Source of the DNA: Parus major
Lineage: Eukaryota; Chordata; Aves; Passeriformes; Paridae
Direction: 5' to 3'
Length of the DNA: 64,000 nucleotides
Assembly (NCBI RefSeq): GCF_001522545.3
Contig: NC_031770.1
Location: 105,587,468 to 105,651,467, forward strand
Numbering within the stretch: position 1 is the stretch's first letter; each line of letters opens with the position of its first letter. A program made the position numbers and the translations under genes. The notes beneath the pieces were generated by a model that made no database searches, was not told where the DNA came from, and worked only from the letters and a program-made list of their open reading frames with translations. Of this stretch, positions 24,703 through 36,729 are shown piece after piece.

Positions 24703-27700
24703 TTAACTCCTGCACGTCATACTTGTTTTATGTACTCCTTTTCCTAGGAAAATGCCCTTCTTTCTTAACATTTTACACTGCAAAAGCCCTGATTTCTGAG
24801 AATGTATTTTTTGGTCAGAACAGGAGTGAGGTTAATCACTGACCTGGTTCACTTGGGGGCACAGCTGTTTCTGACATGGATCTCATCCACCTCCCTTCTG
24901 CAAGGATCCCTGTGAAGAGAGTCTTTGAGGAGAGCATTGTCTTGTATTTAAATATGCCACGTCAAAATCAGTTCTGCCTGTGGGGCACATTGGGGAATGC
25001 ATAACCCCCTTTCTGAATCATAACCACAGTAATGCAGTATTGTCATACAAAGGAAATTAGAAAAATAAGTAATTGGGCTGGAATTATTCAGGAATTAAAC
25101 TCCAGAGGGATCCTGACTTGCACAGGTGGTACTTGGTTTCCTACCCAGTGCAAGAACATACTTCTAGCAGCCCAGTAGCCCTATGCCTGGGGAATGGTTT
25201 CTGTGTGTGTTTTTAAGGGAGTAGAAATAAAAAATGCCACAATATGAAATGTCAGTGATAAGAAGTTAATGTTTCTTAAAAACTGCAGAATGTGCAGGAT
25301 TTGGCAACTTCACAGGACGTGGCAGCGTCGGAGCAGGCTGGGCTTGCTTGATGTGATGGGATACACTCCTGACGTGCCAGCCTGGGAGGGCTCGGAGCCC
25401 TTGTTCTAATTAACGTTGCTGTTGTACACAAATGTACAGAGCCGCTTCTTTTTGTCTTCTGCAAAAATCCAAGCTTCTGTGCTGAGAATTGTTTTGACAG
25501 TTGGGTTTCCATTAGCAGTGGGGAGAAGAGCGAAGAGCTGCTGTCTAGACCTACTTGCAGAACTATTATGGAGAGAAGAATAATCTTACAGGAGAAGTTC
25601 CTATTTCCAGGACCTATTTGTACATTCTGACTCCTCTCCGTGTAATAGGATTACACATTTCTTATCACAGCCACAAACTGGATGTGAGCCAGCCATAAAC
25701 TGTGCACAGTGTAACAATATGATTGCAGGCGATCTTTTTTTTTTTCCCCTTCTCTCCTTTTTTTCTCCATTCCTTCTTATTCTGGGTTAACAGGGGAAAA
25801 AAAAATCATATTAGACAGTGTAGGATGAATCATAAAGCATCACTTAAAACATTCCTATAGCCCAATATATAGAAGCAAACCCACTTGACCAATGGAAACT
25901 AATTACAGACAAGAAGTGTGCCTGAGGAGGAAAAGATATTGATGTTTGAAGTGTTTCCTGAATGCATACATTTGAATCTGGGGAGAGAATTAAGGTTCTG
26001 GTGCTTTGAGGGAATCTTCATCTATTCATATGGTAAACGTGGGAGTGACACTTAAAGCTGAATGACTGTGGACTGGCACTCATTGCATTGCATTACTGTT
26101 TTCCTTAGCATGTGGGTTTCATTTACATAGTACTGTGGCAGTATTTGGTCTGTTTTTAAGTGTACTGGAATCTAATATATTGAACAGATAAAATTTGTTT
26201 GGCCTGAGGTGTCTTAAAACTAAATAAATTCTAAAAGGGGAAATCTAAGCATGTGGTGACTACCATTAAATAGTATTAAAAAAATTAAAAAAAGGGCGGA
26301 GGGAAGATGCCCACCCTCTTAAAAAAAATAAAAAAAATCATAATATACATAATTAGAAGTGGAAGTCTTTTTACGGTTCCTACTGTTAAATGTTGCTGTA
26401 GCCATCTGCAGGGAAATGTGCATTCCTGGAGTCTGGCCAGACTTCAGCATTGTTCTGTGAGGAGAAGACGACCCAGATTGCCCTTCCCCACGTCTGTACC
26501 AAGCACATTCACTATAGCTATTTTGGGATTTTTAAACCTTGGTCTCGGAAAGTAGGATGAGTTGTAGCAGTCATTTCAAAGGTAAAGTTTCTGTTGAAGC
26601 TGGGCTGAACTATGGACGAGCGTGGCAATGTTAAATGATATTTGGGATCTGCTCTGCATCTTGAGGCTGCAAAATAGGAATGTTTGTCACTTGCTAACCT
26701 CTATTTCTGAAATATGTTCTTGGAAGAGATGAGAGTGTCATTGTTCTCTTGCTGTTTGGATTAGCTTGCAAGTTTGGGCAGAAGAAGAGCAGCTTTTAAA
26801 TAGTTTTGTACCTCAGTCCTAGTTTTGGAAGGACACAGCTTTGAAGATATTTGCTGGCTTATGTCAGCTGTGAGGTCTTGTGTTTGTCCTGGATCCCTCT
26901 TTTAATGCATCTTTTCCTCCCTGAAGCAAATATGAACTTAAGAAAGGAGTGTGTAGGAGTGAGGATTCTATGCTGGCAGGGATGCTGACCCGAAGGCAGA
27001 CGTGGATGGGAGGAACCATAGGCCTTTCCCTTTACCCATACGAATTCTGTTGAAATGGTTTGTGCCAGCTATTTGCATTTGATGTCCTTCTGAAGAAACT
27101 CTGCTCGTTGAGTTGTTAGAAAAACAGCATTTTTAACTGGGTTTTGATGACTATTTGCAAGAGGCTCAAAACCTTTTAATCAGGGTAGAAATTCCTTGCT
27201 AAGTATATCATGAGAAAAGCATTATGTTCAAGTTGGGTGGGGAAAACTCAAGTCAAAGCTTTGGTGACTAAAGGCACCAAGTGCTTCTCAAGCAAGTGTA
27301 GGTGGCATCTTGACTGGGGCAGCTGCTGTTGTGTTCTTGGCCCAAAGATTTTATTAACTTGGTTGCAGAAAAAAATTGTCAAATTAAACTGTATTAGTCA
27401 TGATTCTGATGAGGGGTTTTGGGAAGGGTGGGGAAGACGGCTAACACAACATGAACCAGTTCTCTCTGGGTGGAGCTTTTAGGATTTCCAAGTCCCCTTC
27501 TCCCACCCTGAACCTTAACTGTGTTGTGTCTTTTTGAGCTGTCTGAAGTAAATCTGGAAGTTGTTGAGGTTCTAGTCTAACATTCATAAGGTTTCTCTAA
27601 ACGTTAATACGCAAGTCTCCAACTACACGTGCTGTTGGATTCTGCATGCTAACTGTGCTTATTTCAGTAGTTGATTTGAAAGGTATAGATGTGAGGTGGA

Positions 27701-29829
27701 TTGATACATTTAGTTTGTAAATTGTGTGTAGAAACTGGCAAAAGTTAACTGCATTTATTTCGGTATTCAAGCACTGTTTCATTCATTTATTTTAAAAGCA
27801 TGGAAAATAAGTGGTTTTTTTTAAAAAAAAAACACAACCAAAATACTTTTAGCATGAAGCTTTATTGGGAATTTAATGTACAAGTTAGGAAATTAGAAGT
27901 TCCTGCAATAAATGTGACTCTCCTATTACAGGTATATTGCAACATAAATTCCCCAGCCTCTACAACAAAACTAATTTCTGAATATGTGCAAGATGGTTGA
28001 TGTAGAGTGGTTAGAAGAATTACAGCCTTGTTTTTCCTAACTACTTCATTTAAATTCTTGACCTTAATGTTCTGTTAGTCTTCCATTTTCTTGCTAATCT
28101 GCTTTAGAAAAATAAACAAAGTACAAACCATAAGTATCTTGCAACTCAAAGTGGAGAGAGATTGCAGTAATTTTTTGTGGCTTCATCAGTGTTGAGTCCT
28201 TGACCACTGCTTGATGCTAACATCCCCTATCTTCATGGAAGTTGTCAATTTACCTATTGGATCTGCTCTCCCTGATACTGAGAAAACGGGACAGAAAACA
28301 GTTTTTCATTTGGACAGTGTGTAAAGCATTTTTGTCTCCCATGTGGGACACCTTTGGGGCTGCTGGGAATGAGGAGATGAGTAGGAGAACACATCTGTGG
28401 GGTGCAAGATGGAACCATTGCACCTCTGAAGAGTTAGGATCCATGGAGGGGACTACCCTGACCCACCCAGCCTTTAAAGCTCTCTTTAGGTCTGTGTCCT
28501 CTTTGCAGATGCATCCCTGTCTTGCTGACCGATGTCCTGCTGGGATCATTGTTGTGATATTACACTCACACAGTCATGATGTGTAGCATTTTCATGGTGC
28601 GGGATTCGCTCAGAGCAGGGCATGCAGACTTCTGAGGGCTCTTCCCCAGCTTTCCAGAGCTACAGTCAGTCACACTTCTCTGAATTGAAGGAAATTTGAT
28701 CCATCTTTGCCAGGCCCCTATCAGCAGTTAACATTTACATGAGGGCATTGTACAGTTTCCCACTTCCATAAGAAACTGGCACACAGAACTGATGAGGAAT
28801 CACTTCTGAATGTGGGTCACCCTTTGTGTGGCATCAGGCTGTATGTGGTGCTGGCAGAGCTGAAAGGCAAGAACAAAGTTTCAGAAGTAGCCTCTACAAA
28901 CTAGTTAGGGGCCCCTGGGAGATGGAAAACTGATTTTTAAAAACAAATCTGTCATATTTCACATGCAATGCAATACTAGTCCCTTTTTGAAATCTCTTGT
29001 GGCTAAACACTTCTATCATGTCCTTACCACCTGCTGCAAATCCAACAAGAAAACAAAAATAACCAAATCTTAAGTTGTAGCAGCTGAACCCATTTCAAAT
29101 AGATCGTAAAAGCTATTGTTTACGATAAGTGTTATCTGATTGCTGGCAGAACCTGTGTTTATTGCTTTTTCCATTGTACAGAGAGATTTGTAAGTAGACA
29201 GAAGTCTATAATTATACTTAGTGGGACTGGAGAGCATATAAAGCATAAAATGAAATTGCTTGGTTTTAATCTGAAGTAGCATCACATCAAATTTTCCCTT
29301 TTTTACATGTCTTGGAACAAATATTTTGCTTTGAATAACATTGGAGGACATTTAGGGACTATCAGGAACATACTCTGTGCAGACTGTTTCCATGTACTTG
29401 ATGTTTCAAAATGTTTTCAATGAAAGTCAAACACTGAGTGCTTATTTTGCTAGTGGTCATGGAGAAAAGCTATAAAGTGCAGTCTGACAAGTGTCAATGA
29501 CTATCCAGAGTGAATCTTTCATTTCAGAACAGTAATTGGGTCTTTTTCAGTCTCTGATTAAAAAAACAACAATCAACAAGCCAAGTGCAAATGGATAGTA
29601 CAGTTCATTTTTTTTCCCATGTTCTAGCAGTCCACTTTAGAGCTCATTCTTATTTTTTTTATTTCCCACATGAGAAATGAAGAACAGAAAAGCCCAAATT
29701 ATGTATGAAATCCCAAGGTGCAGCTGTAAAGTCTCAGCTCAGATATATTCAGCTGCACATTTTTGGGTATGCTTGGCTTTGTGACTTTATTATTTATTTA
29801 CAGTTTATAATATATTAACTTTTTTGTGG
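24703..29829. other. Unique sequence with one candidate regulatory block
   Basis: No gene recognised. The block at 25270-25745 is described separately. Elsewhere there are A runs near 26276-26340 and 27820-27832. Nothing else distinguishes it from background. Confidence 0.5.
25270..25745. promoter_or_regulatory. CpG-retaining unique block, candidate conserved non-coding element
   Basis: Seven CpGs lie within about 190 bases (25310-25450), including CACAGGACGTGGCAGCGTCG and a TAATTAACGTTG homeodomain-type stretch. Further along is TAATAGGATTACACA, which contains a GGATTA (bicoid-class) site. No repeat similarity is apparent. The regulatory role is inferred from composition and motifs only. 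Confidence 0.28.
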
Positions 29830-29834
29830 GGATA
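29830..29834 (+). repeat. 5' target-site duplication of solo LTR
   Basis: GGATA immediately precedes the LTR start and is repeated exactly after its end at 31297-31301. Five bases is the duplication length characteristic of ERVL-class integrases. Confidence 0.85.
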
Positions 29835-31296
29835 TGTCATGGGGTGACTTTACCTTTAAGATAGCTTTGGAAGCTGGGAAGAAGTTGAAGCTGTGAGAGG
29901 CTGATGGGAGTTTTTTTCTTGTGACCAATTATTGGTAATTTCTAAGAATTGACAGCAGTTTTAACCAGTGAAAAGTGGGATCAACCTGTGAACACCACCT
30001 TAGGACCTAAGCCTGGGAATTTCTTTGTCTCTGTTTCCTGGCTGTGAAAGGTAACTGAGCTTTAGCTGGTTTCCCGTTCCCTGCCTGGCCATGCAGCCCG
30101 GGCAGGGGCTGGGCTGGGCCCAGAGATGGGAGATGGGGCCTGCGGGGCTTGTTCCGGGCTCTGGCCGGGCCAGGCCGGTCCCTGGCTCAGCTGCAGTTTC
30201 TGCTGTGACTGAATTCACCACAGACTGCCGAGGAAAGAGAGAAAAAAAGCTCTTGACCTGCGGCAGGCTGAGACAGTGACCACACTCTCCAGAACAGCCA
30301 TGAAGAATCTTCCATCGCAGACAACTCCAGCTCCCGCTCCGGCAGAGATCACAGAACCATCTACAAAGCCTGGGCAAGATTTTAACCCTTTCATTACCCA
30401 GATGAGACGTGCAGATTAATCATTTTTTTCCAGAGAAAGAAAAAGAGAGTAACCAACATGTAAAAAGACTTTATAAACTATTAGAGACAGTAAAGAAAAG
30501 AATTAAGCTTCAGAAGAGGTAGAGAATAAGGAGATGCTTTAATTAAGCTGAAATATTTTTCTGTTAAAGTTATGGAGATGGACAAGAATGTCCTGAAAAA
30601 ACTCCTTTAATTCATGACAGAGTATATTGGGAGGAACAGAGTGTTCAAAGTGTGGATTTTGAGCAAAATGTGGAATAACTGTGATACAGTGAGGTGCTGG
30701 AACAGAGGGGGGAGAAGGAATAGTTGAAGATTTGAGGCCTTGAGAAGCAAAGAGAAAACTTCTGTTTCCAGGGAAGCTCACAGAGACAGATGAAGAGAAC
30801 TTTTGCCTTTGAATAACTCATCCTTAAAAATGACATCCCTAGACTCATGGCCCATAACACACCTCAGAGTGATGTGAAATGGGAGCAGTGAACTGATGAC
30901 AGATTTCCGGGCAGTGGGCATCAGAGAAATAGAAAGCTATAACAGAAATAGTTTTCTTCTGAGAAGCTCCAAAGATTAGCAAAAGAAGACTTCTGTTTCC
31001 CTACAGAGACTGATGAAAAGATTCTAGCAAGAATTGAGGACTGTTTAAAACACCAAAGTTCCAAAGTTTTTTGTCTCTGTGTTGTCATCTGAACAAGGAA
31101 ATGGTTGGGTAGTGGGGGATAAAGGAGTTTTCTGGAAGTTTATTCTGGTGTTCTTATTCTTGTAGTTTTGTTAATAAACTTTCTTTATTCTTTTTAAGTT
31201 TTAAGCCTGTTTTGCTCTTGCTCTAATCCATATCTCACAACAAGAAATAACTAAGTTTTCTAGTAATTTTTTAGTTACTGCTTTAAAACCACGACA
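29835..31296 (+). mobile_element. Complete solo LTR of an avian ERVL-like endogenous retrovirus
   Basis: The 1,462-bp unit starts TGTCATGG and ends CCACGACA. These ends are an inverted repeat with one mismatch and carry the canonical TG...CA. It is flanked by a perfect 5-bp direct repeat, GGATA. A polyadenylation signal, AATAAA, lies at 31173-31178, about 120 bases before the 3' end, followed by a T-rich segment. The middle has a GC-rich patch (30060-30200) that contrasts with the AT-rich remainder. No gag, pol or env sequence is seen, so the internal part was probably lost by recombination between two LTRs. The terminal bases and duplication size fit ERVL; the exact family needs a repeat-library match. 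Confidence 0.85.
31173..31178 (+). terminator. LTR polyadenylation signal
   Basis: AATAAA inside the solo LTR, with a downstream T-rich region. It would mark the R/U5 boundary region of the former provirus and could still end transcripts crossing on the plus strand. Confidence 0.5.
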
Positions 31297-31301
31297 GGAT
31301 A
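31297..31301 (+). repeat. 3' target-site duplication of solo LTR
   Basis: GGATA, identical to the 5 bases before the LTR. Confidence 0.85.
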
Positions 31302-31541
31302 GAAAAATACGGATATAATGTTTACATATTTTTATTTTCCACAGTAGTGTCACACTTCATGCCAACAGAGCAGTCAACAGCCCAGTCCTGACAGTCACAG
31401 CAGTCAAAAACAGAGAAGTGTGATCCACCATGGGCAGGGTTTAATTTAATATTAGATGAGCCTTACTGCTGTCCTGCTCTCATTTTTGTACTGGTGGTGC
31501 TGGCCAAGGCTGGTGGCTGTGACATTTCTGCCAACTTCCTC

Positions 31542-31637
31542 AATCATAGAGTCATGGAATGGTTTGGATTGAAAGGAGCCTTAAAGCTCCTCTAGTTCCA
31601 GCCCCCCTGCCATGCCAGGGACATGTTTCACTGGAAG
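31542..31637 (-). repeat. CR1 LINE 3' terminus
   Basis: The plus strand begins AATCATAGAGTCATGGAATG, the antisense of the tandem octamer at the CR1 end. It continues GTTTGGATTGAAAGGAGCCT, TCTAGTTCCAGCCCCCCTGC and CATGCCAGGGACA. Similarity fades after about 95 bases, so this is a very short 5'-truncated copy. Confidence 0.85.
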
Positions 31638-34600
31638 TCATCCATGTTCGTACCATCCAGACACAATGAACTGAATCCTTAAGAATTTGAGATACTGACT
31701 CAGTGAGATGTGCTCAGTGTCATCCAGGAGAGATGGTTTTAGTTAGGGGTAAAACCTGCATGATACAATCCCTCTAAGATGAGGAATGAGGTTACTCACC
31801 AAAAGAGGGGGTTGATCTGTGGTTTTTGTCTGTTAAAGCTGTGTCTGTACTGGGAAGGTCAGGATAACAGGCTAGGTTTGATTAGGTAGGATCTAACCTT
31901 GGTGGTGGTGTGTGCTGGACAGCCATGAGAGCAGGACCTTTACCCTCTGCAGAAGCAGGGGAGGGAAGGGGAGGGTCACGTCTGAAAAGACCATTTTGGG
32001 AGCACACTGAAAACACTTCTCTGCTTTTAAATCAAAAGCAATGAACGGTAGGCCCTGTGAAAGAAAATTTTTGCTCCTCAGAGTTTCATGACCCAAATTC
32101 CTTTGAACTCTGAATACTTTGTATATTACAAGTATCATTGTGATAGCTTGTCCTCAAATGAGAGGTTTTTGTGGAACTTAATCTAAATGTTATCTGTCTT
32201 ATAGAACGTGCCTGTAGGACCATACTTGGTGCAATCTGAATGTCAGATCTTTGAAATCCATTCCTCCAGTATTTGCCCCTTAGACTCACACATGCCTGAT
32301 AGTAACACAAATTATATTGAATCATGGTGCTGGGTCAGGAAAAATGTACCAGCATGTCCAAGAGCAAGAGGAGCAGGTTGGTTTGGACTCTTACCAAGTT
32401 TGACTAGCCTACTTACGTCTTTTGAAATTGCAACTAAAGCTAATGGTCTAGGTTGGAGGCACAGAACAGTGATGTTATCTGCACAGCTGGGTGGAATTCA
32501 TATTTCACAGATGCTTGTGCATGTTCTGGTGCCATAAAAATGAAATGGTACTTGGTTGAGAGGATTTTTAAAATGTCAGACTCTTTGGGTTGTGACAGGT
32601 ATGCCAGGGTCACAAGCCATCATGTAGAGTAAGTTCTGTGTAAGGTCAGGCAGCAGCTGTCTTGGACATGCAGTCCAGAGATGCCTGCAGATGTCCACTC
32701 TGTCCCTTCTTCCATGCTACTAAATTTATCCCAATAATTTGGAAGAACATAAAGACTTAAAACCAAAATACACCATTGCCCTCTGCAAAGAGGAGGAGCC
32801 CTCATGGGCATGCGAGGTCTTGAGGTCTCTGAACAGCCAGAAAATTCCATGGTGAACCTTGGGCTGGACCCTGCTGTACACTGTCCTCTAGAGAACTGAA
32901 GAGCAGGGTGCTGCCTCAGCTCTTCTCCATTTTCAGTATTAAGGACAGATTTTTCCTTCACCTTTCAGTTTAAATTAGAATTCTTGCATGATTTTTCATT
33001 CTTCCTTCTGCTTTGAAAGGCTAGATTAGAAAAGTAATTTAAAAATGGCTTTGTTGTATTGGCAAAAAAAATCTCTTCTACTGTTTGTTTCGATATGGTC
33101 TTTTACATCTGTGTTCCTGTCTCTGATCTGTGTATGAGACCTGCCAGGGTGAAATTCAGATGTGGTTTAGAGTGTCTCACCCTGGTCAACTCTGACAGCT
33201 TTCTTTGTCAACCTGTAGCAGTGGTTTCACATACTGAAAATGGGGAGTAAATGTCTGAAAAGCAAATACAGTTGTAAAACTCAGTGACAGAGACATTAAT
33301 TTTGTCTCTCTGAAAATGCACCATTTTCAAAGATAAGAGAACGCATCCATAGAAAACAAAACCTTCTCCTTCACTGTGTTTCTGTTGGGAGCATCCTTGG
33401 AAACACCGGCCATTTGTGGTATGTTTGGAAACCAGAAGACTTTTTATGGAAATTGTTGTCAGTAACTGCAGGAAGCTTTTCTGTGTTGCACAGTCCAGTT
33501 TGTTTAGACTGGGTGATGCCTCTCCACTGAGACTGCTGTCAAACCAGTGGGTGACATGTGGGCAGCACTTGGGAGCTCGTCAGCAGTCACTGGAGGCCGC
33601 TAGTTTAATATGTAGGGAACAGCAAAATTGTACAAGTGTGGGATCCTTAGATAGGCTGCTTTACTAAACCTTGAATAAGACTATTCTTTCCAAGTATTTC
33701 TGTTACATCTGTATCCTACAGCCACAACTGTCTTAAGGATGAAAACAAGAAAGGTTCAACAAATACGTGCTGTATATGTAAAAGATACATGTTTGCTATT
33801 GAAAAAAAACCACCCTCTCATCCTTTTACTGCTGGGACAGTTGAAGTTTAGAAAAGATGGATATGTAGAAGTTGCTGCTAAATTGGTGCCACTGGTTTTG
33901 GTGTCATACCTGAACTCTCCTTGCCCAACACCCTGTAGAGATTTAGGCTTCTTGCCTTGAGTATCAGGCTGCCTTCTGCTGGTTGCTAGAAAACTATAGC
34001 ATCAAATGTGGCATTAAATCCATTTCCCCCAACATGTCAAAGCTTCAGGCATTCACATCCATCTACTCCTAACCTTATTCTTTGGAACCTTCCCAAAGAC
34101 AGGTTCTTTACTCCTCTGACCAAAAATCCAAACTGGCACGTGATGTTCTTTTTCCTTGTTACAAAACCAGTGCCAGCTGTTGAGGTGCAAAAGCTGACAG
34201 ATGCTTTGGTGGGTAAGAGCGGTTAGTTCACTGGTAGAGATGCTCAGAAATTAAACTCAGATGCAGCTGTGGAGTTTGGAGTTTCACAAAACTTCAGTTG
34301 AGTGGCTCCTGTCTGGGTTGTAATAATATTTTAGCTGTAGGTTTGAGAGGATCCTTCCTTATTCTTTGGAGCATTAAAGAAAACTGACAGGTCAAGGACA
34401 ACTCATGGAAAATGTAGGATTACTTAGGTTCCTGTGCTGATGTACCAGAACACATGGAGAGAAGCTCTGCATGTGGCAGAGCTCCCCAGGGTTCAGGCAA
34501 GGCAAAGGTCCCCTGAGCCCCAGCAGCACTCCTGGCTACACCCTGCACCACACTCCCAGGGCGCTCCAGCAGCCCTTTGGATGTTTTTCGTGATCTGCAG

Positions 34601-35705
34601 CAGTGTTTTCCCTTGGCCCATATGTTTTCCCTTTTGTACAGGGCTCAGCTTCCTTGCCCGAGGAACTGTTTCAGACATCTATTTCCCTCATCCTTTCTGA
34701 GCTTTTTCTAAGCTTCCTTCCCTTCGCAAGTCTTTGATATATTCCCTTCCCTTCCTGATCTGAAGACTGGTAAGCACAGCAGGTGAGGAGTGTTAGTGCT
34801 GCATCTGCTGCTAATTGGGCTCACAGGCTCATTCAGAGAGCACTGGCAAGTGATGTACTGAGTTAATCAGGAGCTGGGTTTGTAGAATGTTCATATTATG
34901 TAGGGTAAGTAGAGATTTGCATGTCAGCTTTTAAAATGGAAGCTTACCAAAATGAGCCTGGCTGCTGCTTTCTGTTGTTGGTCTCCCCATTGGCCCCCAT
35001 TTACCTGGGGTGTCTCAACACCTTGACTCTATTTATCCCCTCCAAAAGCCTGGGAACGTGAGGGGTGTTGCCATCCCCACCTAGGTGATGCCTGGGAGTC
35101 CAGGGTTTAAAGAAGAAGCTAAACAGTGCATTGCATCTAGTGCTGGTTCCAGCAAATTCCTGGCTGTTTTCTTCCATGAGACAGCAGCAGGTAAAGTGTT
35201 GACATAATCTTTCCTTCTGCTGCCCTTATTAGGAGGGCAGCCATCCCTGCCAAGAGGGCTGGAGAGGCAGCTGGGGAGAGAGAACCACATTCATAGCAAA
35301 CACCACTGGCTGACGCTGTCCAAGTGCATCTGCCATTGCTGAGGAGGTCCTTTCCCCAGTCTTGGACAGCACCTTGTCTTTGCAGCCTTCCTCCTGCTTA
35401 TTCCAGCCCTTGTGCCATCATGGATGGGCTTCCCCAGCTTCACCTCTTCGGCTCCTGCAGCTAATTGATTGTGGATCCTTTAATCAGTCCAATGCAAAAT
35501 TACCCTTCTGCCTGTAAAAGACAACCAAAATTGGCTTTTAACATTATCCCGTTCAGTAATTTGGTTTACAGGATAGTGCCTGTGGGCTCCTGGGGCAGTG
35601 CAAGTGTGGAGGCAGCAAATGGCAGGCGGGGGAAGGCAAGAACTTCTTAGGCTGACTTTGCCTTTGAAGCCCAGGTATCTCCTCTAACTACAGCTTCAGT
35701 GTTTT
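31638..35705. other. Unique sequence, no gene recognised
   Basis: Background non-coding DNA. Somewhat GC-richer patches at 34440-34680 and 35040-35300 have open frames on both strands without recognisable products. No CpG island is evident. Confidence 0.5.
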
Positions 35706-35793
35706 TGCCTAAGGTCATGCAAGAACGCTTGGCAGAGCAAAGAACTGAAGTGAGGCTCCCCAGATCCAGGTTACCACTCTAACCCCAGGACTG
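35706..35793 (-). repeat. MIR-like ancient SINE fragment
   Basis: The antisense MIR order is visible: GCCTAAGGTCATGCAAGAAC, TTGGCAGAGCAAAGAACTGA, then a CTCCCCAGATCCAGG block and ACCACTCTAACCCCAGGACT. This mirrors the AAGGTCACACAG...GGCAGAGC...GAACCCAGG...CTAACCAC pattern of MIR-type elements. Heavy divergence fits insertion before birds arose. Assignment is by eye. Confidence 0.55.
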
Positions 35794-36716
35794 TTTTTCT
35801 TTCAGCCCTTGAAAATGGTCTGAACCTCCCATGAGATGTTTTGTGAGAGCTTTTTAGGCAAAGATTTTGCTCTTAAAAAGCAAGACTGTTTTGCTTTGTA
35901 AGGGGAAGTTCTTGTTCCTGTTTCCTTTTTGATGTAGTCCTTCTGTTCTTGGCTTGCTAACTTGATGATACCACTCCTCATGCATTAGGCAAAAGCTGTT
36001 TTCCCTGTGTTCAAAGAGCCAGGAGGAGCAGCTGCTATCATGCCTCTAATCTCTAGTTCTTCCCCCACTCCTGTGCCATGCCAGTGGGAGTTAGGACCAA
36101 GGAGCTGTGTGGAGAACACAGATCCGGAAGTGAATCTGCTGTGTCATCCCTGAGGCCAAGAAATGATGTTTGTTCATGAAGGATCCAAAATCTGTGTGGT
36201 GTGTCCAGGAATGACCAATGGCTGGCTGTGGAGCACACCCAGGCTCCTTGTCAGAGCCACCTGCGGCAGAGGAGGTGGAAGCCCTCACCACCTGGTGCCT
36301 TCCCTGTGACACAATATGGGAAATGAGATCTTAGTGCTTTCCACCTGCTGCCACAGGATGCCCATATTGGAGCTGTGGGTACAACATCTTCTGGCTTGCC
36401 TTCATTCTCTGGAAAAACTGTATGAGCAATTAATTTCACTTCCTTACAGGCAGCTTCCTTCAGTCAGGTATTCCAGCCTCCCCTTCTTCCAGGGGACCAT
36501 CATCCACTTGGGTCCTTGGTGCTTAACTGCACTGATTTGATGTGTTTGGAAACAAATTAAACTTGCTCCTTTTCCTTTCTGTTCTTTACTGATGATGATA
36601 TCTCATTCTTTTAAAAAATAGAGTAATTGCTTCAGCACTACCCACAGCTCAGTTGTGCAGGTGCCTGACTAAATTATCCCATGCATGCATCTAGTGTTCA
36701 CTCCGGCAGCTTTCCG

Positions 36717-36729
36717 TAATTGACAATTA
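36717..36729. promoter_or_regulatory. Palindromic homeodomain-type site
   Basis: TAATTGACAATTA is a perfect inverted repeat of TAATTG around one base. It gives two facing TAAT cores, with another ATTAATTT overlapping it. Several CpGs lie just before and after. Binding is inferred from the motif alone. Confidence 0.3.

Noticed and set aside
30000..30377. 125-codon minus-strand open frame
   Set aside because: Falls wholly inside the solo LTR and over its GC-rich patch, so it is a by-product of repeat composition.
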